DNA from: Channallabes apus
Lineage: Eukaryota > Chordata > Actinopteri > Siluriformes > Clariidae
Assembly: GCA_030522415.1 (NCBI GenBank)
Contig: CM060107.1
Span: forward strand, 27,246,571-27,310,570
Direction: 5' to 3'
Length of the DNA: 64,000 nucleotides
The notes beneath the pieces were generated by a model. That model was not told the origin of the DNA. It was given only the letters and a program-made list of their open reading frames with translations, and did not search any database. This document shows, piece by piece, positions 1 through 12,266 of this stretch. Every line of letters begins with the position of its first letter. Position 1 is the stretch's first letter. Made by a program: the position numbers and the translations under genes.

Positions 1-470
1 AATAAAAAGTTATCAATAGATTGGTGGTGATGGTGTAATAGTGTGTGGGATATTTTCTTGGCACACTCTGGGCCCCTTACTACCAGTTGTGTATTGTTTA
101 AATGGCACAGCCTACCTGAGTATTGTGCTTACCATGTTCAACCCATTATAGCCACCAGGGGTAACACGTCATGTCACAAAACTAAACTTATTTCAACTGG
201 TTGCTTGAACATGAGAGTCTGTTCACTGTATTCCAGTTGCCTCCCCCAGTCACCAGATCTCAATTCAATAGAGCACCTTTGGGATGTGGTGGAACAGAAA
301 ATTTGCATTGTGGATGTGCAATTGACAAAACTGCAGCAGATCTGTGATGCTATCATGTTAATATGGACCAATTCAGCATCTTGTTGAATCTATGCCATTA
401 AGGTAGTTCGGATGTCAAAAGGAGTCCACCCAGTACTAGCAAGGTGTAGCTAATGAACTGGCGCGTATGT
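1..470 (+). mobile_element. Tc1-like transposon remnant, 3' half (transposase C-terminus), cut by window edge
   Basis: The decayed reading frame at about 43-387 contains the Tc1/mariner catalytic C-terminal signature: a SPDLNSIEHLWD block (family SPDLNPIEHLWD), preceded by degraded HK residues and a VWG-like start (VWDIF). The N-terminal half lies outside the window. After the frame, positions 370-455 still resemble the family 3' end (a short tract ending near a CTAGCAAGGTGTA-like sequence). Several substitutions and a shortened middle show it is dead. A second copy of the same family, in the opposite orientation, lies at 20985-21720. Confidence 0.8.
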
Positions 471-524
471 TTACATAAATAATAATCCAGATGAACAGGC
501 CAGTACTCTGCAAACACCCCTAGT

Positions 525-2545
525 AAAAAAAAAAGTATGCTAAGTATATTAAATCCTAGCATGCCAAAACATACTTAAATGTACTTGCAGCCAGACTAAT
601 GACTAGTATACTTGAAGTTTGCTATTTTGGAACAACTAATTTTGTACTAAGTGTATTTAAGTTGTAATTAAATTGTACAAAAACTCAATTTTAAGTGTAT
701 TAAGTATACTTTTGTGTGCTAAAGTGGAACAACTTTAAGTATACTTAGTACACTTAAAGTATATGGCAGGCAGCGCGGTGGTGTAGTGGTTAGCACTGTC
801 GCCTTGCACCTCCAGGGTCTGGGTTCGATTCCCCGGCCAGGCTCGATTCCCGTCTCTGTGTGCATGGAGTTTGCATGTTCTCCCCGTGCTTGGTGGGTTT
901 CCTCCGGGTACTCCGGTTTCCTCCCACAGTCCAAAGATATGCAGGTTAGGCTAATTGGCGTTCCTAAATTGCCCGTAGTGTGTGATTGGGTGTGTGAGTG
1001 TGTGTATGTGTGTGTGCCCTGCGATGGATTGGCACCCTGTCCAGGGTGTACCCCGCCTAGTGCCCGAAGTCTCCTGGGATAGGCTCCAGGTCCCCCGCGA
1101 CCCTGAACACAGGATTAAGCGGTATAGAAAATGAATGAATGAATGAATGAAAAGTATATGGCTGTGTGTGTACTAACGTACATACCTGACAGTAATTGAT
1201 ACATTTTAAGTATATATTTAATGTATTACAGTATAAGTACATTACAGCTATTTTTGCTGTATTACAAATACATGATTAATATACTACGAGTATATTCTTA
1301 TTGCAGCAGTAGCTGTTATACTTCTGACAATTACAAATACAAAAAAAGTACACTTTGTGGTTAATACAAATATACTTTATTGTATCATACAGTACATAAA
1401 ACCTTCTATACTACAGTATTGCAAATGTGTTACCAGTAGGCTAATTTACAAATGCTAAATGTATTTTCTACACTATAACATGTTTTTGAAACACATTACA
1501 TTCTTCATGAGGCAGATTTTATTAATGAGTTCAACAGATTTAATTTGCACGAGGTTACAAAAAAGCACCACTATAGTTTATTTGTGTTCAACAAAAGTCA
1601 GGTTGTCTTACAAACACACAAACTAAAATATAAACTGTTGTGTGAACACAGACAGACATTAGTATTAGAATCTACAGGTACTGTATTAGTTTAAACCTGG
1701 TGTGTTGATTCTGTTACACAGAGACAGAAAACAGGCCGAGAGCTACAGAGCCATTATACCACAAGTATAGTACATGAGATTAAGCAATAACACAATAGAC
1801 AATACATTTTATAGCTTAAATTATGTACTTAATGGCAAATTACCTAACAAAAATTATTAAGTCTCTGATTGGCTGGTGGGGCGCAGATTCTAGTCTCCGG
1901 TTGGCTGGAATAGTTGCCGAGTTCACAACGCTGCTGCAGTTTGTGTAAGTGTAGCTTTATGATGGTGAGCGGACAGAAGAGTGAGAGAGTAAAAACATAA
2001 ATTATCTTGAACGGCAAAAGTGATTTTCAGCGCGCAAGAACGAGTTTGAGATCGCGCGTGCGAGGGAGAATAATTCAGCGTGCAAAAACGAGTCTAAAAG
2101 CGGCACAAGAGAGTAGTGCACTAAATATAAGTACATATTAATAAGTACACTTAAATATAACTGATAATATACTGAGACTATCGTATATTAAAATTGTATT
2201 CTAATGTATACTTTCTGTACATTTGTACAATGATTATTTCGAGCATATTTTTAAAATATACCAAAAATACATTGAAAAACAAGTTAAAATAAGTATACTT
2301 TGGAAATTAGACCAACCTTTCACTTAAAGTATATTTTCCAATAATATATTTTTAGAAAGTGTACTACAATACAATTATATTAAAGTATATTTAAAGTTTA
2401 ATTCCAAAATTTGGTAAAATCATGATGTTAGTATACTTTTTATATATTAACTGATGGTACAATTTTTTGTTAGTATATTTGCAATGTATTATCGAGGATT
2501 TCAATATATTTGTAATACACTAAAGTGTTTTTTTTTCCCCACTGG
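525..2545. mobile_element. AT-rich non-autonomous DNA element built of AAGTATACTT-like motifs
   Basis: About 2 kb consists of repeated AGTATACTT/AAGTATATTT words on both strands, running from a CCCCTAGTAAAAA edge to a TTTTTCCCCACTGGGG edge. It has a central non-repetitive part at about 1860-2110 that is richer in CpG. No transposase is recognisable. A SINE (768-1150) is inserted inside it. The class is unresolved; the roughly mirrored edges suggest a DNA transposon. Confidence 0.5.
768..1150 (+). repeat. tRNA-derived SINE, family A, copy 1 (full length)
   Basis: The head carries pol III box A (TGGTGTAGTGG) and box B (GGTTCGATTCC). The body contains the CCCGTGCTTGG and CCCTGTCCAGGG blocks common to a fish SINE family, and the tail is (GAAT)n. 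It is flanked by a direct repeat AAAGTATATGGC at 756-767 and 1151-1162, the target-site duplication. Other copies are at 26070, 55232, 40068 (-) and 31034 (-, old). Open frames crossing it are not genes. Confidence 0.9.
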
Positions 2546-2559
2546 GGACAATATGGACA

Positions 2560-3710
2560 GAAAAGGATATGTGGGTAGTTATGATGTAGGAATTACTAAT
2601 GATGTCAGCTTAAACACAATGACAAGGAGCAGCCCAGTGTAAACAGCAGAAACTTTGTCTATAGGCATCTACAGGCAATTTATCAAATGCCAGTCTGCTA
2701 ATATGCTATGCCACTTAGCTAGAAAATCCAATCAGTGTGGTTTCGTCTATGCATGTACTGTAGCCTTTGCCATTATCTACCAGAACATTGGAAGTAGTTA
2801 TCTATTTTCTATATATAATTAGTATATAATATATTTCTGCATTTTTTGTTCAGATTTTTAAGCCTGGCAACTCTACATGAACTTCTCCTCTGCAGCAGAG
2901 GTAAGTTGGAGTTTTGATTTCTATGTTTCTTCATGGTGCTTGATGGTTTTTGAAAATGCACATGAATGCACACTGGATGTGCCTACATACTGTATACACA
3001 ATCATGCTTACAGTATGTTAATGCATATTACAAGCCTAATACACTTGAATCTCCACTTGAATCTTTCACTGGACTGGACCTGTTTCAATAAGTTTTTTTT
3101 TTGTCTATTTAGACCAGAACTGATTTCCTTCAATCTATTACACAGTATTGTTCAGTAAAAAAATGCTGAATCAATACACATTTGGCAAACATAAGATAGC
3201 TAATTAAAGCTTAAGGGGTTCAAAGAAGTAGTTTTCATTACAATCACATTGATTTAATGGAAATGCATGATCATGCGAGTCAACATACTGTACAGTGGGA
3301 AGAAAATAAAATTAAGAGACAGTGGATACTGCTTTCAATTATTATTCCGGTCAAAAGCTCATGATAGTAAACAGATTTGCAAAGAGCACTGGAGATAGAA
3401 ATCTTCCAAAATCTCTATGTTCTAGTCCAACATGAGTGCCACAAGTACACACTTAAAGCACAAATGAAATCCAGTCCTAAGCCCTCAGAAAAAAACACTC
3501 ACAGACCCCTCCCACTGCTGCTTCCAAGCTTTCAGGCAACTCATTTATGTGCCTGCAGCTATGGATCATTATACATTTTCTCTGTTAAGTGATGTCACGG
3601 ACCTTAAATGCATTAGCATGCGGTATGATAAAATGTTTTAATGCAGCTCTGAGCTCTAAGCTCTTGCAGAAGAGCATACTCATCTACAACATATATTAGT
3701 ACTGATGGAT
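2560..3710. other. unassigned sequence left of the terminal - strand exon
   Basis: AT-rich single-copy-looking DNA with no recognisable coding or transposon sequence. The part next to 3711 probably contains the 3' UTR of the - strand gene; I see no clear polyadenylation signal. Confidence 0.4.
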
Positions 3711-3815
3711 TTAGTCAAAGCACTTTGAATCATAATCAGCAACAATATTGGTAACAGCTAATAAAGATCTTTCAACTCGATCTTTCAGTTGATTTTCAAT
3801 GGACTGCAACAGTAC
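3711..3815 (-). CDS. probable terminal coding exon of an unrecognised - strand gene
   Basis: On the - strand a good acceptor (TATTTTCAG) at 3816-3818 opens a frame of 34 codons, beginning VLLQSIENQLKDRVERSLL and ending DSKCFD before TAA at 3711-3713. The amphipathic, charged sequence looks like a C-terminal helix. The exon begins in phase 0, matching the phase-0 end of the next exon upstream at 6791-6894, and the joined reading is continuous. I do not recognise the protein. In the human locus the gene divergent from STRA6 is CCDC33, so synteny suggests ccdc33; the sequence itself does not confirm this. Confidence 0.55.
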   Translation of the reverse strand, partial: VLLQSIENQLKDRVERSLLAVTNIVADYDSKCFD

Positions 3816-4504
3816 CTGAAAATAAAAACCAGAGAAAAGAAAAAAATATTTATGAGTGATAAATCGTGTAACTAAAGGAGTGATGGAAAAATATGAAATT
3901 GACTTAAAACTAAAAAGGAAGACAACGTTTTAGAGACAGAGAGACAAAGGAGCCGACAGCAAAAAAGAAAAAAAGGGTACATTTTAGGCTCATCTGATAT
4001 TCAATACATCCTGGTATGTGGCAGATCAATGAATGAACTCACTAAATGGGAAGCTGCAAGACGAAATATATTAAATTAGCCTTTTATTGCAATAACGAAC
4101 CACTGCCAGACAGAAAATGAGGTCAGGCATCCAATCAGTAGAATACACTCCTGACATACAACTGGATTAAACAGGTAATTTATTTAAAATTGTTTCAAGA
4201 GCAGGGTTCAGGGCACAGTGATGCTGTGACATAGTGGAAGCCGTTTACAGGATATTCACAGTGCCAAATTACACCATTACCTGGCAATGCAGCAGTACTA
4301 TCGCCTAAACATGCCAAAGTGCTTTTCGCCCATAAAAGTGTTTCTAATCTAAGCTATTGTTTAGATGAGACAGACATTATGTGGCTGGAAAAAGCAAGTG
4401 AAGGAGAAGCAAGTGAGTCTGGGGAGGAGGCTGAGTTTCCGCACCATGGTAACATAGGCACGTACTCCTGAGGGTACTGCCCTGTGGGGCTGAAGTGTGA
4501 ATAC

Positions 4505-4573
<69 letters not shown>

Positions 4574-4576
4574 ACA

Positions 4577-4645
<69 letters not shown>
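4505..4645. repeat. (CA)n microsatellite with AAAC and CT interruptions
   Basis: A CA array of about 140 bp, interrupted by ACAAACAC and by CTCTCTCTCT near 4578-4587. Confidence 0.97.
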
Positions 4646-4647
<2 letters not shown>

Positions 4648-6593
4648 TGCAAGGTGCAATCAAATAAAAATATGGCTGTTTAAAGCAATTATGTTTATAT
4701 AGTTATATTCAGGCAGATGCTGGGACCAGACAGAAATAAGATTACCGATACATTTCAGATTAAATAGAATACTAGTTATAACCATTGCACCCACAGGGAG
4801 GAAGTAAATAAATAAAGTCTCTAAATATTATAACTCCTTGTGATAGTAATAGGTGGTGTTTAAATGTGGCCATCTGTCTGTGTGGTTTTTGTGATGGCCA
4901 GGTGATGAAGCAAGGTTTCACAAGGATACACTGCAAGTTTGATTACAGATCTGTGTTCTCCAGAGTGTGCTTCAATATCACAACACTGAACCAATCAATG
5001 TTTATAGTGGCCATAAAGAAGTGCTAGCTAGGGTCCTACTGACCCCTGAGCATGGTTTCATCAGTACACGACATGCTGCCGGTTAGGAGTTTGATGAATA
5101 ACTACTGTAGGTCCAGGCCATCCTGCAATCATTTCATCGATGTCTCTTGTATAATTCCTTTTGACAAATGTAACTACAATCATTGTAATTGTTTTTAATC
5201 GTCCATTTACCTTGCTACTATTATTCTTCAGAGTAAAAAAAAAATGAAATTGCCATAGCTAATGATGACCATTATAATTCAGAGCAGAGAGTGAAATTAC
5301 AGTGCCGAGAGCGCTCTGGCCGCAGAGAGAGTGATGAATAATTTATGTTGTGGAGTTTGCTAGCCCTGGTGCAGGGAAGCTGTGCAGACTGGCACAGAGA
5401 AGCCCAATCATGTGTAAACTCACATCTCCTCTGCTCTGTGGGCTTCGGTTAGTGACTGACAGCTAAAGGACAAAACAGGATGAAGCAGAAAAACAGAAAT
5501 ATCTGTCACACTTTTTCTTTCTTTCTTTTTTATTTATATAGTATAGACATACTTTGCTCTTAAAATGTCCTCCAGCCAAGAGCATCCATCTGCCATACCA
5601 GTAATTCACAGTGAGTCACAGTGAAGTCTTCAGAATATAGCCTCTGTATGTTTACTGTCAATTTGCTGAGAATCGATACTGAGTCAACTGATGCTGGAAG
5701 GGTCTGGAGGAGGCACTGTGTATTTATCATTGAGAACAAGAAACTCAAGGGAATGAGTATAGTGCTAATTAGCACCATACTGTATTACAACAGAGAAAAG
5801 CATAAACCAGAGAACCTGTGTAATTTAGCTTTTTTGCTATTGTGTGCAAGAAACGTAAAACTTCAGAAACCTCATCTGTTGTCACCTGAAAATCTAATTA
5901 GTTGTATAGGTCAAGAATCAGTTTGAAATACTGAACAAACACTAGTTATATAGTTAAAAAATAATAATAATAAATTCCACTTGAACATTGTTTCACTGCT
6001 CCTACAGTATAAATAAAATATTGCATTGTTTTTTTACACACAGCTCACCACAGTTCAAGATGCCATTAAACTACTGCCCCTATAGTTACCCACCTCAGAG
6101 GGTTCTAGAGAGCATGGTTTATTCATTTCCTTCTATAAACCCTGCACAAATCCAGGTTTGATGGATTGCCCCTGAGGCGAGTTCTCTTGCTCAATCTTTC
6201 TGACAAAGCACCTCAGAGCCAATGATGAACACACTGACTCCAGCAGCCTGTAGGTCTTCCTTAACTAATGATACAGTATATTAGACCTGTCTATCCATAG
6301 TGACTTAAGACCAAAAACTGATGTCAGGAATAAGGAGGATGAATTGTATCGCTGAACTCTGTGATGCTGACTATAAGCAGATTTGATGAAGCTTACGGAA
6401 CTGTACATGACTTTGTGATTTTTTTGTACTGACTGAAACTAATCATGAAGCATTACTCAGGCAATAGAAGATATCATTCATTGTCAGTAACCACTTCATT
6501 CAGATCAAAGCCTATTCCAGGAAAAGTGAGCTTGAGTTAGTTATAAACCCTGAATGGCAGGTCAGTGCACTACAAAGCAATACATACAGTACT

Positions 6594-6594
<1 letters not shown>

Positions 6595-6671
<77 letters not shown>
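6595..6671. repeat. (CA)n microsatellite
   Basis: About 38 uninterrupted CA units, directly adjoining a TACAGTACTGTA word at 6585-6596. Confidence 0.97.
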
Positions 6672-6674
<3 letters not shown>

Positions 6675-6790
6675 GGGGAATTTTAAGAATTCTATCCATT
6701 TTGTTTTGAAGTTTTGGTTTGGGAAATATTATGATCTATGGAACACTGTAACATAACTACTTTACATGTTGGAGGGGTGTACACACTTAC

Positions 6791-6894
6791 CTGTACCTGA
6801 TCCAGGTGCTGAAAAGTCTCAAAATAAGATGAAGGCATCCAGAAATGTGCCAGAACCTCTTTTGATGGACCATCTGCTATATTTATAACAACAT
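6791..6894 (-). CDS. probable internal coding exon of the unrecognised - strand gene
   Basis: The - strand exon is bounded by an acceptor (GGCTTCCAG) and a consensus donor (CAG|GTAAGTG). Its 104 nt are open in one frame: a split first codon, then VVINIADGPSKEVLAHFWM, continuing through a SSYFETFQHLDQVQ segment. It ends in phase 0 and joins the exon at 3711-3815 without a stop. No domain is recognised. Consensus splice sites, an open frame and phase match together make a real exon likely. ccdc33 is suggested only by position. Confidence 0.6.
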
Positions 6895-9135
6895 CTGGAA
6901 GCCAGCAAACAGAAACATTATTAAGATACAGATATTACAAACATGGGATACATCAACCTATTAAATCATATAAACCCCCCACAATTTGTTTTTAGTTTGC
7001 AGATATTTTAAACATTTTGTAATAATTAAAGGATGTCTTGATTTATAGAAACTTTTATTTGGATGTTTTAAATGGTTATGCAGTTGGAGTCATTCACTTC
7101 AATGTAAAATAGAAGATACCTTGATTTAAGCTCTATGAAAGCAAGAAAAAAGCATAATTCAGGAGATGCAAACGTGTGAATGTTCAGCTATGACTGATTA
7201 AAGGTAATTAGTCATAATCCCTATTTATTATTCAGAATCACAGTTCATAATCCTCATTCCATTCTAGAAAAGTTTGAGTTACTTTGTGCAGTTTGTGCAA
7301 ATTCTCCATATAGAGTTGATCTTTATCTTTATGATAGCTGGGTCTAACTGATCAGCTTGGTCAAAACTTTGACCAGAAATATTACTTCATTAATTGCTCT
7401 GCTTATTTTTGTATTTAGGCTACACCAAGGAAACACCTAACCAAAGAAGACTGGACATGAGACATCTATGATTGTTACTATTAACTGTTATAAATGACAC
7501 CTTCTACAAGTATGTTCTTCATACCATAGCCTCAGTCAAAAGAAAAAAAATAGGGATTTTTCCTAAACTGCCATGTGCCATATGTAACTTGTGAGAAGAA
7601 TAAATTGAAAGATAATTTTAAGTTGCACATGGCCCAGACTGCTCTGACTAAAATAGCGATAGAAGGACACTAAAGATGAAAAACATTTTCTTCACTACAG
7701 TTCCACAGCCAACACCCCATTACCGATAGTAGTCAAATGTGTTTCCAGGCTGCTTAGCAACACACCTAACATCTTTATACTTGCTTGTCAAGGACATAAG
7801 GCCAGCCCCCTGACTTTACCTACAGCCAATAGGTTTACTTTTTAGCTTGGAGGAAATACATAAAGCTGAAAAAGCAACTGAAGTGAGCAGATATTTTGGA
7901 ATGTTGCACCTGTCTGAGATATGATTGTCTACCGACTTGATCAGCATTCCTGACACATCAAGAGCAAATCCAGAGCAATCATTCCCTCTGCTCTTGTTGA
8001 GAGAGCCATTAAACCCAGTGGGTAATTATTCTGTCATTTAACAGGCAGAAACCATGAGGCTGGAATAATCAGACCCACACACTGCAATTATCATCAACAC
8101 AGGAGCCCATTCAGAGTGTGGACTCGCAGATCAAGACAAACCAATTTCACACGAATAGATTTTCCATCACACACGTTCTTTCTCAATCTCGCTTCATCTG
8201 TCAGTCTTTCTAAGCTCACAGTGAAGAGAACAATACTTGCTCAATTAACATTCGGTAAAGAGCTGTCATAAGCAATCATAGTGTGGAATTTTTTTTCTTT
8301 CTTTTGTCCACTTTGTCAATTAAAAGAAAAATGCATATTTCGAGTAATGATATGAACAGTCTTTATCTACTAAAGACCATTTGTAGTTTAATAAACATCT
8401 AGCCAATCTCATACAGTTCATTTGTAGATGTTATAAACTTCAAGATCAGGTTGATTTGTATTTGTGGTACAACACCCTATTAAATTTGTACAAATATTTG
8501 TTTTGAAACAGTTAAAAAATATAAATGTTGCTTTTTTTCTACTTAGTTGTGCTCTATACAGTACATACGTAAAGTACATTATTTTACGTACATTAAACTT
8601 TAGGATGAGTTGTATCTGTTTCCAAGGTATTACTCAACCATAACTTAAACCACTACAAATGAACACATTTTGCATTGAAATTGTGGAAAAACTATAAAAG
8701 GAATTGTTTGTTTACTCCAAATGTGCAGTACTGGAGCGCAGCCAGAATAGAAAAGGATAAAAATAAGGGTCAAACCAGTTGTACATTTCTGTTGAAATGT
8801 CAAATCCACCAGGATGTCTGGCTATGCCCTGTATAATTTACTGACTGCCCTCATCCCACAGAACATTACTGATGATTTTACTTGTCTGCAATAGCTATGA
8901 AACAGCTTACCCTCTCTGTGGCCTTCAACATCCAAGTGCTCCACTGATAGGTTTTCCTGCCAGAAAGGAGTGTGTGTGGATTGCAGAGCACAGCGTGTTA
9001 CTGCCTGGCTCCTACACCTACAGTACAGTACCAGTCCTATCCTCTTCAGTCCCCCTGAAAGTGTTCACATTAACACACAAACAGTATGTGACTTAGTATT
9101 TAAATGATGATGTGCAAATTTACTCCTAAATAATT
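6895..9135. other. unassigned intronic or intergenic sequence
   Basis: No gene, RNA or transposon recognised. The stretch 7975-8110 is somewhat less AT-rich and contains ATTA/TAAT homeodomain-type words, so it could be conserved regulatory DNA; that is speculation. Confidence 0.35.
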
Positions 9136-9139
9136 CATA

Positions 9140-9603
9140 GCATTAAAGTGCCCCTATTATGCCATTTTAAAGGTTGCTAATATTGCTTAATGAGTCTCTT
9201 AAAACAGGTTTACATGTATGCAAGGACAAAAAACACTTTAGTTTTCTCCAAAAATAGATTTAATTTTACCCCATTTCTAAATGATTAGTAAACGACTCGT
9301 GTGAAGCAGTTCGAAGATTCAGTCTGTCTAAACCCCTCCTTTCCGTGAGCCCTCACTGCTGTGATTGGACAGATGGCGCCGTCCTTTATGATTGGTCTAC
9401 TGCTACAGTGTGTGTCGGGAAAACGAAACGCTCATTACCATAACTGAATGACGGCTCTGGAGACCCATCAATACATATGGTAAAACCGACGCCATATTTT
9501 CTATCAATTCGAGCCGGAGTCTGACGTTGAAACGGTTGAAGTGGCACATCGACAAGAAACTGTTTCGCTAGCACGACTGGAGCAGGACGTTTCTCAGTGG
9601 TAA
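9140..9603 (+). mobile_element. left end of a DNA transposon, possibly Kolobok-like
   Basis: Begins TTAA-AGTGCCCCTATTATG, resembling the TTAA-flanked ends of fish Kolobok-type elements. It is followed by a CpG-richer, promoter-like stretch (9290-9600) ending in a donor-like GGTAAGTG at 9599-9606. No matching right end was found, so the element is truncated or the class is wrong. Confidence 0.3.
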
Positions 9604-9846
9604 GTGTCATATGTTAATGAACTGAAACTGAACTCTAACACTCGCAAAGTGTGCATGCCCCTTGCTCTTCTACAGCAAGCCCCGAGGGGAAAAATGCATC
9701 ACACGCACATACTGTATGCACAGGCGCTTGTGATGTGCATATGTGTGTATGATGCATTTTCCCCCTCAGGGTTTGCCGTAGAAGGGTAAGGACATGCGCA
9801 CTTCGCCAGTGTTAGAGTTCAGTTTCAGTTCATTAACATATGACAC
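9604..9846. repeat. large inverted repeat (hairpin), arms of about 118 bp
   Basis: The left arm (about 9604-9722) and right arm (about 9729-9846) are inverted copies, starting with the perfect pair GTGTCATATGTTAATG / CATTAACATATGACAC, with scattered mismatches. The left arm has 5 extra bases relative to the right: ACATA-CTGTA-TGCAC against ACATATGCAC. Nothing in it is coding. Confidence 0.85.
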
Positions 9847-9880
9847 ATATCCCCTCAGCATGCGCGCTTCGCGAGTGTTA

Positions 9881-10661
9881 GGCCTTGTTCACACGGGCGT
9901 TAAAATCGACCGTTTTTCTGCCGTTCGTAGTGTCCGGTGACCGCGGATGAAGCGCAGAGGGTTTTCTACACATACTGTAGGAGTCAATGACGGTGTTCAC
10001 ACGGGCTTTGGTGACGTGTGTTTGTCCTGCTGCGCGTTTATACGGTGTTAAAAAAACGTTGCATGCAGCTTTTTCTTGGCATTCAAATCCCAACGAACGC
10101 AAGGAAACCGTGTCTAGTTCGTTTTCTACGCATCCATTTTACGCTTTGGAGGACCGGATATATCCCATGATCCTACATGCTATACATAGGGAAATGCGGA
10201 AAAAAGGCAAAAACAAAATGCTTAAAAAATAAAACTTGCGCGGAAATGTTCGTATTTCTTCATAAACCACAAAAAACTTCCTTTAATCCGACGTTGTGCA
10301 GTCAGAGGGTGAACCCAGTAGCGGCGGTGATTTTTTTCTCTCCCTACGCCACCGTATTGTTTTTTAAAATATTTTTATATATTATATAAAAATATAATAA
10401 TTTAATTAAAAAATTTTAAAACAATAAGATTAATGTCCAATATAGCAAAATGATCCATATTAAAAGGAGGCACCTCAAATAAAATGGCATGGGCTTTCAT
10501 ATCCAGTTCCCGACACACTGCCCCCTACAGGTTAAACACACAAACTACAATTTGGGCTGCAGGCTGTCGTTAGACCGAGATAAACGAACGCCAGTGTAGA
10601 AGTCAATCGAGTTCAGAGCTCGTTTGTTTATCCAAAAATTAACGCCCGTGTGAACAAGGCC
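9881..10661. mobile_element. PIF-Harbinger-type MITE with TTA target-site duplication
   Basis: Terminal inverted repeats GGCCTTGTTCACACGGGCG and its complement bound 781 bp. They are flanked by TTA at 9878-9880 and 10662-10664, the 3-bp duplication typical of PIF-Harbinger. Removing the element restores GAGTGTTAGAGTTCA, a sequence also present in the hairpin arms at 9604-9846, which confirms the boundaries. No transposase is present, so it is non-autonomous. Open frames inside are not conserved proteins. Confidence 0.9.
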
Positions 10662-10664
10662 TTA

Positions 10665-11735
10665 GAGTTCATTTTTGGTGAATGGTGGAGAATAAACAGT
10701 TAAAAAGGATTTTGTGTGCTCTCGTTTTTATTGTTTTTTATATTACAAAGTGTTTAAGTGAAACCGGCATGAATGCTCAGTCACATTAATAAGAGTGTGG
10801 TAACGTTAATTGTAAGATGGAGGGCAAGTTGAAGCGACGTAGAACATTATGAAAATATGTTACATAGTGACCTGGATCCAGGCACGTGCAGTGGGGGGGC
10901 GGAGGGTGCTTGAGCACCCGCTCTTTCCTCCAGGATGCCTCATTTTCTTGGGTTTTTTGTTGTTGTTGTTTTTAATGTGTATGTGCGTATGGAGCCCTGT
11001 CTTTCCCCCTCAACAATAAAATGTAACTATTAATCTCAATTTTGCTAAATAAAAGGATCTGGCTTGCATCAGTCATATGACTGCCATTAACCAATGCTCG
11101 CCCTTGAGGGCAGCGCGCGCTCGTTACGAGCCGGGTACGAGCTCGCAAAGTGCACGCGCATTTATTGCAGGCTGGGTGGTGCGGAGCTGGAGGAGAAGCA
11201 GGCAAGTTAATTGGAAGGTGCAGACTGCAACAAAACAGTAAAAAGGGTGTACAGCACACACTAGAGTATATAACAACAAATTAATTGAAATAAATGAGCA
11301 AACATTACCTGTCCTTTTATGAACTGCACAAGTAGTGGTGGTCATTAACTGCTAGCTAACTGGGAAAGGGGGTTACAAGGGGGTCTGTAGCTCTGTCCAC
11401 CATTATAGAGAACATGTTTTGTTTTAAAGTAAGTTACAGGACTTTCCCCTTCTTTTCTGGAGGGCTTTTATTTCACTTAAAACTATTTAATATGGATATC
11501 CACATAATTATGGATTATTATATTTATGATATAAAAAAAACACTGTTTTTAAAGAAAATATATTAAGTAACAGATATTAGTTTTATATTTCAAATTAGAT
11601 AAAATACTGATTTTACAGCAGTAAAATTATTGTATCTCTACAGTTTAAACATTTAATAAGCACTACATGTGCATGTTTGTGTGTTTTATGTGTATAGATT
11701 TTTACAAATTATTACTAATATAACAAATATTCCAG
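10665..11735. other. unassigned, probably further old transposon sequence
   Basis: Contains a short GC-rich GTGCAGTGGGGGGGCGG tract at about 10880 and a moderately CpG-containing patch at 11080-11180. No product or repeat family can be named. Confidence 0.3.
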
Positions 11736-11737
11736 AC

Positions 11738-12266
11738 ATGCCTCGTAAGGAGAGGAGGAAGAAACAGCTACAAAAGGAGCTGTGTGCGGCTGCTAAAGGC
11801 ATTGGATCCCTGGATTACAAAGAGCACAGGTAACATTAACACATGTACCAGTTGTTGCATTGTAGAGGTATTCAAGGATAAAAACAGTTGCAATGTTTTG
11901 GTTCTATAACATTTTCTATCATTACTTTATCATGGACTAGGTGCAAAAGTTGTTAAGTGTAGATAATTAAATAATAGATTAATGCGATATTAAATTGTGC
12001 GTTGTTCTCAGATAAACAGCAAGTGGAGGGTGATAGTTCAGATGAGGAGATGGAAGGAGGAAGCAAGTCACAGGCAGAGTCTAGAGAGAATGTAGAGGAA
12101 AGGGCAAGTCAGGAGAAAGAGACTGGAGTGAGAAAGTCAGAGAGTGAGACAGAGCCCAGAGAGGAGGAGAGTGAAGCCATAGAGAGGACATTCTCAAACC
12201 TACTTGGACTTGCACACCCAACTGATCCTGCCCATGTCCCTCAACAGCAACATTGTACGCCATCAG
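11738..12266 (+). pseudogene. two-exon fragment of a possible transposase-like gene
   Basis: 11738-11830 starts with ATG and encodes a basic N-terminus (MPRKERRKKQLQKEL...), ending in a donor AG|GTAACA. 12011-12266 encodes a very acidic, Glu/Ser-rich stretch (DSSDEEMEGGSKSQAESRE...) ending at a GGTAAAAC donor. Basic start plus acidic linker resembles the N-terminus of some fish transposon-derived zinc-finger proteins. Joining the obvious acceptor (TTCTCAG, 12004-12010) to the first exon makes a stop, so the model is uncertain or broken. Confidence 0.3.

Larger units (their letters stand above)
3830..6780. other. intron-like sequence of the - strand gene, with CA arrays
   Basis: Lies between the two putative - strand exons. 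It holds the microsatellites listed separately and several TACTGTA/TACAGTA words. No other feature is supportable; long frames at 4354-4702 are CA-repeat artefacts. Confidence 0.5.

Noticed and set aside
719..1082. Open frames on both strands (and at 26063-26381, 40228-40501, 55223-55448)
   Set aside because: All lie in copies of the same tRNA-derived SINE; the repeated peptide reflects the repeat, not a gene family.
4354..4702. Several overlapping open frames
   Set aside because: They are CVCV/HTHT translations of a CA microsatellite, as are those at 6565, 36408, 38351-38840 (outer part), 43254 and 54935.
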